Origin: Burkholderia sp. Bp8963
Lineage (GTDB): Bacteria > Pseudomonadota > Gammaproteobacteria > Burkholderiales > Burkholderiaceae
Length of the DNA: 64,000 bases
NCBI RefSeq assembly: GCF_003854275.1
Contig: NZ_QTQP01000020.1
Location: 1 to 64,000, forward strand
Direction of reading: 5' to 3'
Shown: positions 39,508 through 49,757 of the stretch, one piece after another
Layout: each line of letters opens with the position of its first letter
How positions within the stretch are numbered: position 1 is the stretch's first letter
Translations under genes and position numbers: made by a program
Notes under the pieces: model-generated
The model's input: the letters and a program-made list of their open reading frames with translations, nothing else
What the model was told of the DNA's origin: nothing
The model's database searches: none

Positions 39508-40595
39508 TGCAGTCGCTCCTTGGCGGACGAGAACACGCAGACATGCTCGCGGTCGAGCGCGAGATCGATACGCGCGCCTTCGCGCAGGCCGGTGCGGTCG
39601 ACTTCGTGGAACGACAGGTCGGCGACCATCTCCTGGCCGTCGAGCCCGTCGATCCGGAAGCTCACGCGGCAGAACGCGCCGAGGAACTCGAGCTTTTCGA
39701 CGCGGCCGCTCAACAGGTTGTCCGGCGTATCGCCCGGCACGTGAATGCGGAGATCTTCCGGCCGCACGTAGACCGACACCGTCGAACCCTGCGCGGGACG
39801 CGCGTTGCCGCAGCGGTAGTCAAGCCCGATGCCGCCTGCGCGCAGCGTGCCGTCGTGCGTCACCTCGGCGGGTATCGTGTTGACCTTGCCGATGAAGTCG
39901 GCGACGAACGGCGACGCCGGCTGCCGGTAGATCTCGAGCGGCGTGCCGATCTGCTCGATCACGCCGTGGTTCATCACGACGATCCGGTCGGCCATCGACA
40001 GCGCTTCTTCCTGATCGTGCGTGACCATGATCGTCGTCACGCCGAGCCGCTGCTGCAGCGCGCGGATCTCCTGGCGCAGCCGCACGCGCACGCGCGCGTC
40101 GAGCGCGGACAGCGGCTCGTCAAGCAGCAGCAGGCCCGGCGACGTCGCAAGCGCACGGGCGAGCGCAATGCGCTGCTGCTGGCCGCCGGACAACTGGTTC
40201 GGATGCTTGCGGTGGCTGTCGGGCAGGCCGACGAGCGCGAGCAGCGTGTGCACGCGCTCGTGGATCGCGTCGCGCTTCATCCTGCGGTTCACGAGCCCGT
40301 ACGCGACGTTGTCGTAGACGGTGAGGTTCGGAAACAGCGCGTACGACTGGAACACGATCCCGTAGTCGCGCTGCTGCGGCGGCAGCCGCGAGATGTCGCG
40401 GCCGTCCTGCATGATGTGGCCGGCGCTCTGCGATTCGAGCCCGGCGATGATCCGCAGCAGGGTGGTTTTCCCGCAGCCGGACGGCCCCAGGAAGCAGATC
40501 ATTTCGCCTTTCATTACGCTCAGGTTGATGTCCCTGAGCACCTGCGTGTCGTTGTACCGCTTCTCGATGCGTTCTACGCTCAGATAAGGTGCCAT
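39504..40595 (-). CDS. phnT: 2-AEP ABC transporter ATP-binding protein
   Basis: This 363-residue ABC ATPase has Walker A GPSGCGKTTL at about residues 36-45, the Q-loop VFQSYALFP, signature LSGGQQQRIALARAL, Walker B LLLLDEPLSALD and the H-loop VTHDQEEA. A C-terminal TOBE domain (about 275-360) follows. It powers PhnUV. The ATG at 40595 gives the conventional N-terminus; the frame extends 20 codons more. It overlaps phnUV by 4 bases. Confidence 0.92.
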   Translation of the reverse strand: MAPYLSVERIEKRYNDTQVLRDINLSVMKGEMICFLGPSGCGKTTLLRIIAGLESQSAGHIMQDGRDISRLPPQQRDYGIVFQSYALFPNLTVYDNVAYGLVNRRMKRDAIHERVHTLLALVGLPDSHRKHPNQLSGGQQQRIALARALATSPGLLLLDEPLSALDARVRVRLRQEIRALQQRLGVTTIMVTHDQEEALSMADRIVVMNHGVIEQIGTPLEIYRQPASPFVADFIGKVNTIPAEVTHDGTLRAGGIGLDYRCGNARPAQGSTVSVYVRPEDLRIHVPGDTPDNLLSGRVEKLEFLGAFCRVSFRIDGLDGQEMVADLSFHEVDRTGLREGARIDLALDREHVCVFSSAKERLQ

Positions 40596-40692
40596 GCGCG
40601 CCTCCACGCTGCGGGTGGCCCTGGGGCCGGGTTCGACGGTTGCAAGGTGATGCAAGGCGGCCTGCGTGGCCGCCTTGCCGCCGTTCGTGGCC

Positions 40693-41766
40693 TTACTGCT
40701 GCGCCTTCGCTCCGTAGCGCTTCTGCCAGGTATCGAGGATCGACTGGCGGTTCTTCGCGGACCACGTGAAGTCGTTCTTCACGAGCAGGTCCGCGTAGTT
40801 GTCGGGGATGCCGGACAGCTTCTTCGCGATGCCCGGATACGCAACGATTGCCCACCAGCGCGCGGTGATCGCGTTCGCGTCCTTGCTCGCCATGAAGTCG
40901 GCGAGCTTCTTCGCGGCATCGGGCTGCTTCGTGGTCTTCATGATCGCGGTCGCTTCCATGTCCCAGCCGAGCCCTTCCTTCGGGAAGATCAGGTCGATCG
41001 GCGCGCCCTGCGCCTGCAGCTCGTGGCCGCGGAACTCGAACGAGATGCCGATCGGGAATTCGCCGGTGCCGGCGAGCGTGCAAGGCTTCGAGCCCGAGTG
41101 CACGTATTGCGCGACGTTCTTGTCGAGTGCGTCCATGAACTTCCAGCCGCGGTCGTCGCCGAAGGTCTGCAGCCACGCGGTCACGTCGAGGTAGCCGGTG
41201 CCGGACGACACGGGGCTCGGCATCACGATCGCGCCCTTGTAGACCGGCTTCGTCAGGTCCTCCCACGACGTCGGCTTCGGAATGTTCTTCGCCTGCGCGG
41301 CGACGCGGTTGTAGCAGATCGTCGCGCCCCATACATCCATGCCGACCCAGTGCGGCGGCGTGTTCGCGTCGCTGTACTTGCGCGTGAGCTGGTCGAAGCC
41401 CTTCGGCGTGTACGGCATCAGCATCCCCTGCAGGTCGAGCAGCGTGAGGCTCGACGCGGCGAGGCCGAGCACGACGTCCGCACGCGGATTGTTCTTCTCG
41501 GCGAGCAGCTTCGCAGTGACCGAGCCGGTCGAGTCGCGCACCCAGCGAATCTCGATGTCCGGGTTCGCTTTCTCGAACGCGTCCTTGTAGGGCTTCATCG
41601 CCTCGTCCTCGAGCGCGGTGTAGACGAGCAGCGACGTCTTCGCGTGCGCCGCGTGCGCGACGCCGAGCGCGACCGTGGCGACCGTGGCGACCGACGCGAC
41701 GAGCGCGCAACGGGCCGCACCCGCTGCCCACGTTTTGAAACGCTTGCTTACCGGCACTTCGTTCAT
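40693..41766 (-). CDS. phnS: 2-AEP ABC transporter substrate-binding protein
   Basis: This 357-residue periplasmic binding protein of the Fe/spermidine-like type has a signal peptide of about 42 residues (long, Ala/Val-rich, cleavage near AHA-KTSLLVY). The mature start TSLLVYTALEDEAMKPYKDAFEKANPDIEI is typical. Gly/Ser-rich ligand-loop segments SSGTGYLD and SGSKPCTLAGTGEFPIG are present. It is the first gene of the minus-strand operon, read from the nested promoter at 41871-41899. Confidence 0.92.
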   Translation of the reverse strand: MNEVPVSKRFKTWAAGAARCALVASVATVATVALGVAHAAHAKTSLLVYTALEDEAMKPYKDAFEKANPDIEIRWVRDSTGSVTAKLLAEKNNPRADVVLGLAASSLTLLDLQGMLMPYTPKGFDQLTRKYSDANTPPHWVGMDVWGATICYNRVAAQAKNIPKPTSWEDLTKPVYKGAIVMPSPVSSGTGYLDVTAWLQTFGDDRGWKFMDALDKNVAQYVHSGSKPCTLAGTGEFPIGISFEFRGHELQAQGAPIDLIFPKEGLGWDMEATAIMKTTKQPDAAKKLADFMASKDANAITARWWAIVAYPGIAKKLSGIPDNYADLLVKNDFTWSAKNRQSILDTWQKRYGAKAQQ

Positions 41767-41816
41767 CTTCAGACCCCTTGACTGTGGCGCCGCGGGACGC
41801 GGCGGATGAGTGGTGA

Positions 41817-43211
<1,395 letters not shown>

Positions 43212-43240
43212 TGCGAACGAATCCGGAAGGAGGCTCATTC

Positions 43241-44695
43241 ATGAACGCCATTGCAGCATCGACGAACGTCAGCGAGATCCGTCACGAGGCATTGCGGATC
43301 GACGGCGAACGGATCCATCGCGATGAAGTGATCGACGTGCGCAATCCGTATGACGGCTCGCTCGTCGGCACCGTGCCGAAGGCAACGCTCGACGACGTGC
43401 GGCGCGCATTCGCCGTGGCGCGTGCGTACCGGCCGACGCTGACGCGCCATGATCGCGCGGCGATCCTGCGTCGTGCAGCCGACATCGTGCGGGCGCGCAC
43501 CGCGGAGATCGCGCGGCTGATCACCGCCGAAGCGGGGCTGTGCATCAAGGACTCGACGTACGAAGCGGGCCGCGTCGCCGACGTGCTGACGTTCGGCGCG
43601 GGCGAAGTGCTGAAGGACGACGGGCAGATCTTTTCATGCGATCTGACGCCGCACGGCAAGAAGCGCCGCGTGTACACGCAGCGCGAGCCGCTGCTCGGCG
43701 TGATTTCGGCGATCACGCCGTTCAACCATCCGATGAATCAGGTCGCGCACAAGGTCGTGCCGTCGGTCGCGACCAACAACCGGATCGTCGTGAAGCCGTC
43801 GGAGAAGGTGCCGCTGTCGTGCTACCTGTTCGCGGACATCCTGTACGAGGCGGGCCTGCCGCCGCAGATGCTGCAGGTCGTCACCGGCGACCCGAAGGAG
43901 ATCGCCGACGAGCTGATCACGAACCCCGCGATCGACCTGATCACGTTCACGGGCGGCGTATCGATCGGCAAGTCGATCGCGTCACGCATGGGCTATCGGC
44001 GCGCGGTGCTCGAACTCGGCGGCAACGATCCGATCATCGTGATGGAAGACGCCGACCTCGACGAGGCGAGCACGCTCGCGGTATCGGGTTCGTACAAGAA
44101 CTCCGGGCAGCGCTGCACCGCGATCAAGCGGATGCTCGTGCACGAGGCGGTGGCCGACCGCTTCACGGAGCTGGTGGTCGAGAAGACGCGCGCGTGGTCG
44201 TACGGCAATCCCGCCGATCCGTCGGTCGACATGGGCACGGTGATCGACGAGGCCGCCGCGCGGTTCTGCGAGCAGCAGGTGAACGATGCGATCGCGCGCG
44301 GCGCGCGGCTGCTGGTCGGCAACGTGCGCGACGGCGCGCTGTACTCGCCGACCGTCGTCGACCGCGTGACGCCGGACATGCCGCTCGTGAAGTACGAGAC
44401 GTTCGGGCCGGTGTCGCCGATCATGCGCTTCAAGGACATCGACGAAGCGATCAGGATGTCGAACAGCACCGACTATGCGCTGTCGTCGTCGATCTGCACG
44501 AACCGCTTCGACACCATCACGCGCTTCATCACCGAGCTGGAAGTGGGCAGCGTGAACGTGCGCGAAGTGCCCGGCTATCGGCTCGAACTGACGCCGTTCG
44601 GCGGCGTGAAGGATTCGGGGCTTGGCTACAAGGAAGGCGTGCAGGAAGCGATGAAGAGCTTTACGAATACGAAGACGTATTCGCTGCCGTGGTAA
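43241..44695 (+). CDS. phnY: Phosphonoacetaldehyde dehydrogenase
   Basis: This 484-residue NAD(P)-dependent aldehyde dehydrogenase converts phosphonoacetaldehyde to phosphonoacetate, feeding PhnA. Motifs are ITPFNHPMNQVAHKV, the catalytic Glu in VLELGGNDP, the catalytic Cys in KNSGQRCTAIKR (usual GQ-C), and the C-terminal PFGGVKDSGLGYKEG. GGAAGGAGG lies 7 nt before the chosen ATG; an ATG ten codons upstream overlaps the phnA stop and is less likely. Confidence 0.95.
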   Translation: MNAIAASTNVSEIRHEALRIDGERIHRDEVIDVRNPYDGSLVGTVPKATLDDVRRAFAVARAYRPTLTRHDRAAILRRAADIVRARTAEIARLITAEAGLCIKDSTYEAGRVADVLTFGAGEVLKDDGQIFSCDLTPHGKKRRVYTQREPLLGVISAITPFNHPMNQVAHKVVPSVATNNRIVVKPSEKVPLSCYLFADILYEAGLPPQMLQVVTGDPKEIADELITNPAIDLITFTGGVSIGKSIASRMGYRRAVLELGGNDPIIVMEDADLDEASTLAVSGSYKNSGQRCTAIKRMLVHEAVADRFTELVVEKTRAWSYGNPADPSVDMGTVIDEAAARFCEQQVNDAIARGARLLVGNVRDGALYSPTVVDRVTPDMPLVKYETFGPVSPIMRFKDIDEAIRMSNSTDYALSSSICTNRFDTITRFITELEVGSVNVREVPGYRLELTPFGGVKDSGLGYKEGVQEAMKSFTNTKTYSLPW

Positions 44696-44720
44696 GCGGT
44701 TAAGCGGGAGGGGACGCGAA

Positions 44721-44752
44721 CGCGCCGGCTGTCAGGCCGGCGCGGTTCGTTG
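44721..44752 (+). terminator. Terminator after phnY
   Basis: A 9-bp stem CGCGCCGGC / GCCGGCGCG with a 6-nt loop is followed by GTTCGTTG. The T-run is weak. Confidence 0.55.
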
Positions 44753-44766
44753 ACGCGTGCGCCATA

Positions 44767-45048
44767 TCAATCGTCGTCGTCGTGATGATGATGATGATGC
44801 CAGCCGCGATGCCAGCCACGGTCGTGCCATTCGCGGCGATCGCGGTAGCCGCCGTAATACGGTCCGTAGTAGACCGGTGCCGGCTGGTACACCACCGGCG
44901 GCGGCGGTTCGTAGTAGACCGGCGGCGGTGCCTCGATTACCGGTCCCGGCACACCGAGGTACACGCCGATGTCGGCATGCGCGAACGCGCTTGCCGACAG
45001 GCAGGCCGTCACGACGCCGAGGGCGCCGGACAACAGGATTCGCTTCAT
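44767..45048 (-). CDS. Exported Pro/Tyr-rich protein with His6-Asp4 tail
   Basis: This 93-residue protein has a signal peptide of about 25 residues (MKRILLSGALGVVTACLSASAFAHA). The mature region has PPP/PXPV-like repeats around tyrosines (APPPVYYEPPPPVVYQPAPVYYGP), then Arg/Trp/His turns. It ends in six histidines and four aspartates. Proteins of this PXPV type are common in Burkholderia and may be envelope-associated. The tail would bind divalent metals in vitro, but a physiological role is unknown. The codon repetition at the tail is a CAT/GAT-type simple repeat that could slip. Confidence 0.75.
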   Translation of the reverse strand: MKRILLSGALGVVTACLSASAFAHADIGVYLGVPGPVIEAPPPVYYEPPPPVVYQPAPVYYGPYYGGYRDRREWHDRGWHRGWHHHHHHDDDD

Positions 45049-45464
45049 TTTCCTTCGCTCCGTTCGCGGCCGTACCGGCTCGCGAGCAATCAGTTCACCT
45101 TGGCTCCATGGTACGTAGCGCGTGCGCGGCGGGTGATACGGCGTTGTCGCTTTTGTAACGGGTGGTAACGGGTCGTCGTGGGGCGGTTCGAGACGGGCAA
45201 AGCGGACGTGTCGCGGTGCGTTTTCGTATGGAGAATCAGTAACTCCGATGGCGGAGCGCTCAACGGAAGGTATGGATAGTTGCGCGCAGATTCGCAGCTG
45301 CGTCGGAGCAGATCCCGAACCCGAATAGGCGGGTCATGAACTTCCAGGGGATACGGGTTGTCCGGGCGACGAAGAAGGTGGCGAGTCGATCACGATCGGA
45401 GCGGTTCCTGATGGAAGTCGCTCTGGGTGTTGCGAAGGGATCGCAACGCCTGCCGGACGTGCAA
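45049..45464. other. Gap between the His-tail protein and the tRNA-Lys terminator
   Basis: No gene is supported. A short direct repeat GTAACGGGT occurs twice 10 bp apart near 45157-45176. A 70-codon frame beginning at 45336 runs through the terminator and tRNA and is rejected. Confidence 0.35.
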
Positions 45465-45501
45465 AAGGAAAAGGCCGGTCAGCTTGCGCTGACCGGCCTT
45501 T
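45465..45501 (-). terminator. Terminator of tRNA-Lys
   Basis: A perfect 13-bp stem AAAGGCCGGTCAG / CTGACCGGCCTTT (45470-45501) is followed on the minus strand by TTTTCCTTTT, about 10 nt after the tRNA 3' end. Confidence 0.85.
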
Positions 45502-45509
45502 GGAATTCC

Positions 45510-45585
45510 TGGTGGGGCGTGAGTGACTCGAACACTCGACCTACGGATTAAGAGTCCGCTGCTCTACCAACTGAGCTAACGCCCC
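45510..45585 (-). tRNA. tRNA-Lys (anticodon CTT)
   Basis: The 76-nt cloverleaf on the minus strand has acceptor GGGGCGT / ACGCCCC, the D arm GCTCAGTTGGTAGAGC, anticodon stem GCGGA / TCCGT with loop CTCTTAA (anticodon CTT), the TpsiC arm with GTTCGAGTC, and an encoded CCA end. A promoter TTGCCA, 17 bp, CATAAT lies upstream (45599-45627). Confidence 0.95.
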
Positions 45586-45598
45586 CAACAGAAAAGAA

Positions 45599-45627
45599 AT
45601 TATGCACGGGTTTTTGGCGGCTGGCAA
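45599..45627 (-). promoter_or_regulatory. Promoter of tRNA-Lys
   Basis: On the minus strand, -35 TTGCCA (45622-45627), a 17-bp spacer and an extended TGCATAAT -10 (CATAAT at 45599-45604). Confidence 0.7.
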
Positions 45628-45777
45628 GTACTTTCTGCGAATTTCCCAAAAATATTTCGTCATCGACGTGCGGGGCGGTTGGAGGCGCAGCCGGGCATCG
45701 CAGTTTCCGTGCTCCCGGTATGATGACGTCCACGCTTGTTGCGCGGCGGTCGCGCAACATTTCCTGGATATTCGAAG

Positions 45778-46182
45778 ATGGACGAAAATGCAGTCCGCGA
45801 ATTGCTGGACCGGTTGCTGGCCCCGTGGGTCCGCTCGCTCGGTCTGGTGCCCGTATCGATCGCCGACGACGGCGTTACGTTGCGTTTGCCTTTTTCCGGT
45901 GAATTTCGCCACTCCGGCGGCGTGATCTGCGGCCAGGTGTTCACGGCCGCCGCCGATACCGCGATGGTGGTCGCGATCTCGTCCGTGCTCGGCGAGTTCC
46001 GGCCGATGACGACGGTGTCGCTGAACACGAACTTCATGCGCCCGGTGCGCAAGGGTGACGTGCTCGTCACCGCGCGCGTGCTGCGGATGGGCCGCAATCT
46101 GGTGTTCGGCGAGGTCGAACTGTTCGACGAAGACGGCAAGATGGCCGTTCACGCGACGTCGACGTACGCGCTCGTCGGCTGA
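45778..46182 (+). CDS. PaaI-type hotdog thioesterase
   Basis: This 134-residue hotdog-fold acyl-CoA thioesterase has the family core FSGEFRHSGGVICGQVFTAAADTAMVVAI (residues about 39-67, catalytic acidic residue in ADTAM). MTTVSLNTNFMRPVRKGDVLVTARVLRMGRNLVFGEVELFDEDGK follows. The acyl substrate is unknown. The ATG at 45778 starts the domain; 14 further codons upstream are open. It ends 9 nt before the patatin-like gene, probably co-transcribed. Confidence 0.88.
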   Translation: MDENAVRELLDRLLAPWVRSLGLVPVSIADDGVTLRLPFSGEFRHSGGVICGQVFTAAADTAMVVAISSVLGEFRPMTTVSLNTNFMRPVRKGDVLVTARVLRMGRNLVFGEVELFDEDGKMAVHATSTYALVG

Positions 46183-46191
46183 GCGTCGCCG

Positions 46192-47055
46192 ATGTTCGAC
46201 CAGATCGTGTTTGCCGGCGGTGGCAACCGCTGCTGGTGGCAGGCGGGCTTCTGGGACGTCGCACAGCCCGCGCTTGCGTTGCGGCCACGCGTGATCACCG
46301 GCATCTCGGCCGGCGCCGCGACGGCCTGCATGCTGTATACGCGCGACGCCGCGTGGGTGATGCGTTATTACGAACAGGCGCTGCGTCACAACCGGAAGAA
46401 CGCGTACTGGGGCAACCTGTTCGGCCGCGAGCCGGTGTTTCCGCATTACCGGATCTACCGGCAGGCGCTGCTCGACATCTACGGCGAGCCGTTCGCGAAA
46501 CTCCATGACGCGCCCGAGATCCGCATCGGCGTGTCGCACGTGCCGCGCTGGCTTGGCGCGCGCAGCGCGGTCGCTGCGGGCCTCGTCGCGTACAACATCG
46601 AGAAGTACGTGCGCAAGACGCTGCACCCGACGCTTGGCCGCACGCTCGGGTTCCGGCCGGAATTCGTGCGCGCACAGGCATGCACGCGGGTCGAGGAGCT
46701 GGCCGACCTGATCCTGCAGTCGTCGTGCACGCCGCCGTTTACGCCGGTCTTGCGGCGTAACGGCCGGCCGGTGCTCGACGGCGGGATGGTCGACAACGTG
46801 CCGGTCGACGCGCTCGACGCGTCGCCGGGGCATGTGCTGGTGCTCGTCACCCGCTTGTACCCGCGTCCGCAGATGTTCACGGTCGCGCACGGCGACCAGC
46901 AGCGCCTGTACGTGCAGCCGTCGAGCAAGGTACCGATTTCGAGCTGGGACTACACGAGCCCGTCGCAGATGCGGCACGCGTACGATCTCGGCCGGCGCGA
47001 CGGCGAGCATTTCCTCACCCGCGTCGCCGCGATGACGCGCGGGCCGGTTGGCTGA
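46192..47055 (+). CDS. Patatin-like phospholipase
   Basis: This 287-residue patatin-fold hydrolase has the oxyanion hole GGGNR (residues 9-13), the catalytic Ser in GISAG (Ser39) and the catalytic Asp in LDGGMVDNVPVDAL. The Ser-Asp dyad is complete. There is no signal peptide, so a cytoplasmic or membrane-surface lipid acyl hydrolase is expected. Co-transcription with the upstream thioesterase suggests acyl turnover (inference). Confidence 0.9.
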   Translation: MFDQIVFAGGGNRCWWQAGFWDVAQPALALRPRVITGISAGAATACMLYTRDAAWVMRYYEQALRHNRKNAYWGNLFGREPVFPHYRIYRQALLDIYGEPFAKLHDAPEIRIGVSHVPRWLGARSAVAAGLVAYNIEKYVRKTLHPTLGRTLGFRPEFVRAQACTRVEELADLILQSSCTPPFTPVLRRNGRPVLDGGMVDNVPVDALDASPGHVLVLVTRLYPRPQMFTVAHGDQQRLYVQPSSKVPISSWDYTSPSQMRHAYDLGRRDGEHFLTRVAAMTRGPVG

Positions 47056-47106
47056 CGCTGCGGCCCGGCTGACGCTGCGGCCGCAGCAGGCGCGGCCGGG
47101 AGGCGG

Positions 47107-48120
47107 TCAGCGCTTGCGGATCGGGGTCAGCGCTTCCGGGTTGGCGACGTTCGACATGTCGCCCTGGTCGAATGCGAGGATGTTCTTGAATGCCGCGCTG
47201 AAGTACAGCTCGTAGCTTTCCCGTTCGACGTAGCCGATGTGCGGCGTGCAGATCACGTTCTCCATCCGCAGCAGGCTGTAGCCCTGCAGGATCGGCTCGC
47301 TCTCGAACACGTCGATCGCGACCATCCCCGGCCGGTTGTGCGACAGCGCGTTGACGAGCGCATTCTCCTCGAGCAGTTCGGCACGGCTCGTGTTGACGAG
47401 CAGCGACGTCGGCTTCATCCGCATCAGGTCGTCCTGCTTGACGATCCCGCGCGTGTCGTCGTGCAGGCGCAGGTGCAGCGACAGCACGTCGCTCTGCTCG
47501 AACAGCGCCTCGCGGCTGTCGGCCGCGGTGTAGCCGTCCGCGCGCGCCGCCTCGAGCGAGTGCTCGCGGCCCCACACCAGCACGTTCATCCCGAACGCCT
47601 TGCCGTAGCCGGCGACGAGCCGGCCGATCTTTCCGTACCCCCAGATGCCGAGCGTCTGGCCGCGCAGCACCTGGCCGAGGCCGAAGTTCGGCGGCATTGC
47701 GGACGTCTTCAGGCCCGACTGCTGCCACGCGCCCTGTTTCAGGTTCGCGACGTACTGCGGAATCCGGCGCTGGGCGGCCATGATCAGCGCCCAGGTCAGC
47801 TCGGCGGGCGCGATCGGCGAACCCGACCCTTCGAGCACCGCGATGCCGCGATCGGTGCACGCTTCAAGATCGATGTGGGTCCCGATGCGACCGGTCTGGC
47901 TGATCATGCGCAAATGCGGCAGCTTCGAGAGCAGTTGCGACGAGATCGGCGTGCGTTCGCGAATCAGCACGAGCGCTTCGACTTCCGCCAGGCGGCTGGC
48001 GAGCTGCCCCAGGCCGCGTACCGTGTTGTTGAAGACCTTCACGTCGTGGTCGGCGAGCATCTGGAAGCAGTTCAGCTTGCGGACGGCGTCCTGGTAGTCG
48101 TCGAGGATGGCAATTTTCAT
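47107..48120 (-). CDS. D-2-hydroxyacid dehydrogenase family protein
   Basis: This 337-residue NAD-dependent dehydrogenase of the SerA/phosphoglycerate type has the Rossmann motif GIWGYGKIGRLVAGYGKAFGM at about residues 158-178. The substrate/catalytic Arg is in NTSRAELLEENAL and the catalytic Glu in FESEPI. The catalytic His is in CTPHIGYVERE. It lacks ACT domains. The substrate is unknown. It is monocistronic. Confidence 0.88.
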   Translation of the reverse strand: MKIAILDDYQDAVRKLNCFQMLADHDVKVFNNTVRGLGQLASRLAEVEALVLIRERTPISSQLLSKLPHLRMISQTGRIGTHIDLEACTDRGIAVLEGSGSPIAPAELTWALIMAAQRRIPQYVANLKQGAWQQSGLKTSAMPPNFGLGQVLRGQTLGIWGYGKIGRLVAGYGKAFGMNVLVWGREHSLEAARADGYTAADSREALFEQSDVLSLHLRLHDDTRGIVKQDDLMRMKPTSLLVNTSRAELLEENALVNALSHNRPGMVAIDVFESEPILQGYSLLRMENVICTPHIGYVERESYELYFSAAFKNILAFDQGDMSNVANPEALTPIRKR

Positions 48121-48545
48121 GGTGAGCGGGAGTCGCGCGTTGAATCAGGGGCAGTGACGGCGCGTCGTGCATCGTCCCCGCCCGGCCGGGGCCGACATGA
48201 TGCTATGTCGAACGGCCGCATGGTGTCTTTTTAACAGGTTGTTACGCCCCGCCGCAATTGGCGCCAGGCCTGCCCTGACGCAGGTCTTGCGCGGCCGGCC
48301 GCCGCCGCGATGCCGTGTCGCATCAAACACGTCCTTTCTGAATCCGCCACTTCATCGACGAGGTTCACCCAATTGTTGCTGATATAAGAACAATTAGGTC
48401 AATCATCCACGTATCCCGAGGAAGATTGACTGTTTTTTTCGGATATTGGGGGCTTGGTCAGCAACTCTGCACCAATTCCGCTGTCGTAGGAGAATTACGC
48501 ATTTGCTAGATCTTTTTGAAGCAGTAACAGCGGCAGGAGTCGTTT
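48121..48545. other. 425-bp divergent region with a LysR-type dyad
   Basis: It contains the dyad at 48371-48395 and a T-run near 48430-48438. No gene is seen. The promoters of the dehydrogenase and of the LysR gene lie here. Confidence 0.4.
48371..48395. promoter_or_regulatory. LysR-type operator dyad
   Basis: AATTGTT and AACAATT are perfect 7-bp inverted arms separated by 11 bp, about 150 bp before the LysR ATG. The T-N11-A architecture fits LysR recognition sites and autoregulation. Confidence 0.6.
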
Positions 48546-49595
48546 ATGGATCATTTGCAGTCGATGCGAGTGTTCGTCAAGGTTGCGGATCTCGGCAGTT
48601 TCGCGCGGGCCGCGAGTGCAATGGATATCTCCAACGCGGTTGCGACACGTCACGTCGCCGATCTGGAAGGCCGTCTCGGCACGCGCTTGCTCAATCGCAC
48701 CACGCGCAGCCTCTCGCTGACGGAGTCCGGTCAGGTCTATCTGGAGCGCGCGCGCCAGATCCTCGATGAACTCGAGGATGTCGAGCAGATGGTCGTCGCG
48801 CGCAATCACGAGCCGGTCGGCACGCTGCGCATCGTCGCGCCGGTCGTGTTTGGCCTGCACAACCTCGCGCCCGTGCTGCAGTCCTACACGGAGAACTTCC
48901 CGAAAGTCGTGCCGGATCTGACGCTCGTCGACCGGCAGGTCGACCTCGTCGAGGAAGGCTTCGACGTCGGTATCGTGGTCACGCGCCAGATGCGCAGCGC
49001 AAGCATCGTCACGCGGCGGCTTACCACCGGCTGCATGACCGTCTGCGCGACGCCGAGCTATCTGGAAAAGCACGGCGTGCCGACCCATCCGGAGCAACTC
49101 GCTGAGCACCCGAGCCTGAGCCTGCCGACCGAATACTGGGGCGACGAGCGGGTGTTTACAGGGCCGGATGGCGAAGTGCGGGTGCGGCCGACCAACGTGA
49201 TCGTCGCGAACAACACCGCGATGCTGCGCCAGTTCGCGCTGCTTGGCATGGGTGTCGCGATCCTGCCGAGCTATCTGATCGGCAGCGACATCGCGCGCGG
49301 CGCGCTCGTGCGGCTGTTGCCCGATTTCCGCCTGCCGCAGGTCGAGATCAATATCGCGTACCCGAGCCGGCGTCATTTGCCGGCCAAGGTGCGGACCTTC
49401 ATCGACCACCTCGTCGAGTATTTCAGCCATTCGACCGATGCGATGATGGGCGAGCAATGGGCGGCGCAGGGCGTCGCGGTCGCGCCGATCGGTGTCGAGG
49501 CGCGCGCCGAGCAGCCTGAAGGGGCCGACCCGACGCTGTCGCCGCGCCTGCCGCGTTCGCCGCGCACGCGAGTTGCGGTACCGTCGCCGCTTTGA
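48546..49595 (+). CDS. LysR-family transcriptional regulator
   Basis: This 349-residue LysR protein has the HTH at residues 1-60 (MRVFVKVADLGSFARAASAMDISNAVATRHVADLE). The effector domain spans about 90-295. A C-terminal extension of about 50 residues (Ala/Pro/Arg-rich) lies beyond the usual family length of about 300. CAGGAGT precedes the ATG. It is divergent from the hydroxyacid dehydrogenase, with a LysR-type dyad in between, so that gene is a candidate target. Confidence 0.9.
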   Translation: MDHLQSMRVFVKVADLGSFARAASAMDISNAVATRHVADLEGRLGTRLLNRTTRSLSLTESGQVYLERARQILDELEDVEQMVVARNHEPVGTLRIVAPVVFGLHNLAPVLQSYTENFPKVVPDLTLVDRQVDLVEEGFDVGIVVTRQMRSASIVTRRLTTGCMTVCATPSYLEKHGVPTHPEQLAEHPSLSLPTEYWGDERVFTGPDGEVRVRPTNVIVANNTAMLRQFALLGMGVAILPSYLIGSDIARGALVRLLPDFRLPQVEINIAYPSRRHLPAKVRTFIDHLVEYFSHSTDAMMGEQWAAQGVAVAPIGVEARAEQPEGADPTLSPRLPRSPRTRVAVPSPL

Positions 49596-49678
49596 TGCTG
49601 CGCGGCGCTGGGTGCTGATCGAACCACCGACCCACGCCGACACAATAGAAACGCGGATCAAGAACCATCTGCACAATA

Positions 49679-49712
49679 AAAAACGCGGATCGAGCAATCG
49701 ATCCGCGTTTTT
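49679..49712. terminator. Bidirectional terminator between LysR and topB
   Basis: A 16-bp stem AAAAAACGCGGATCGA / TCGATCCGCGTTTTTc with a GCAA loop has A- and T-runs on both sides, between convergent genes. Confidence 0.85.
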
Positions 49713-49757
49713 CTATGGCTGGCCCGGCGGCGCGCGCCGGGCTGGCGCATGCAGCCG

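Noticed and set aside
45336-45551. 71-codon plus-strand frame
   Set aside because: It runs through the tRNA-Lys terminator and into the tRNA gene; the C-terminal part is antisense tRNA.
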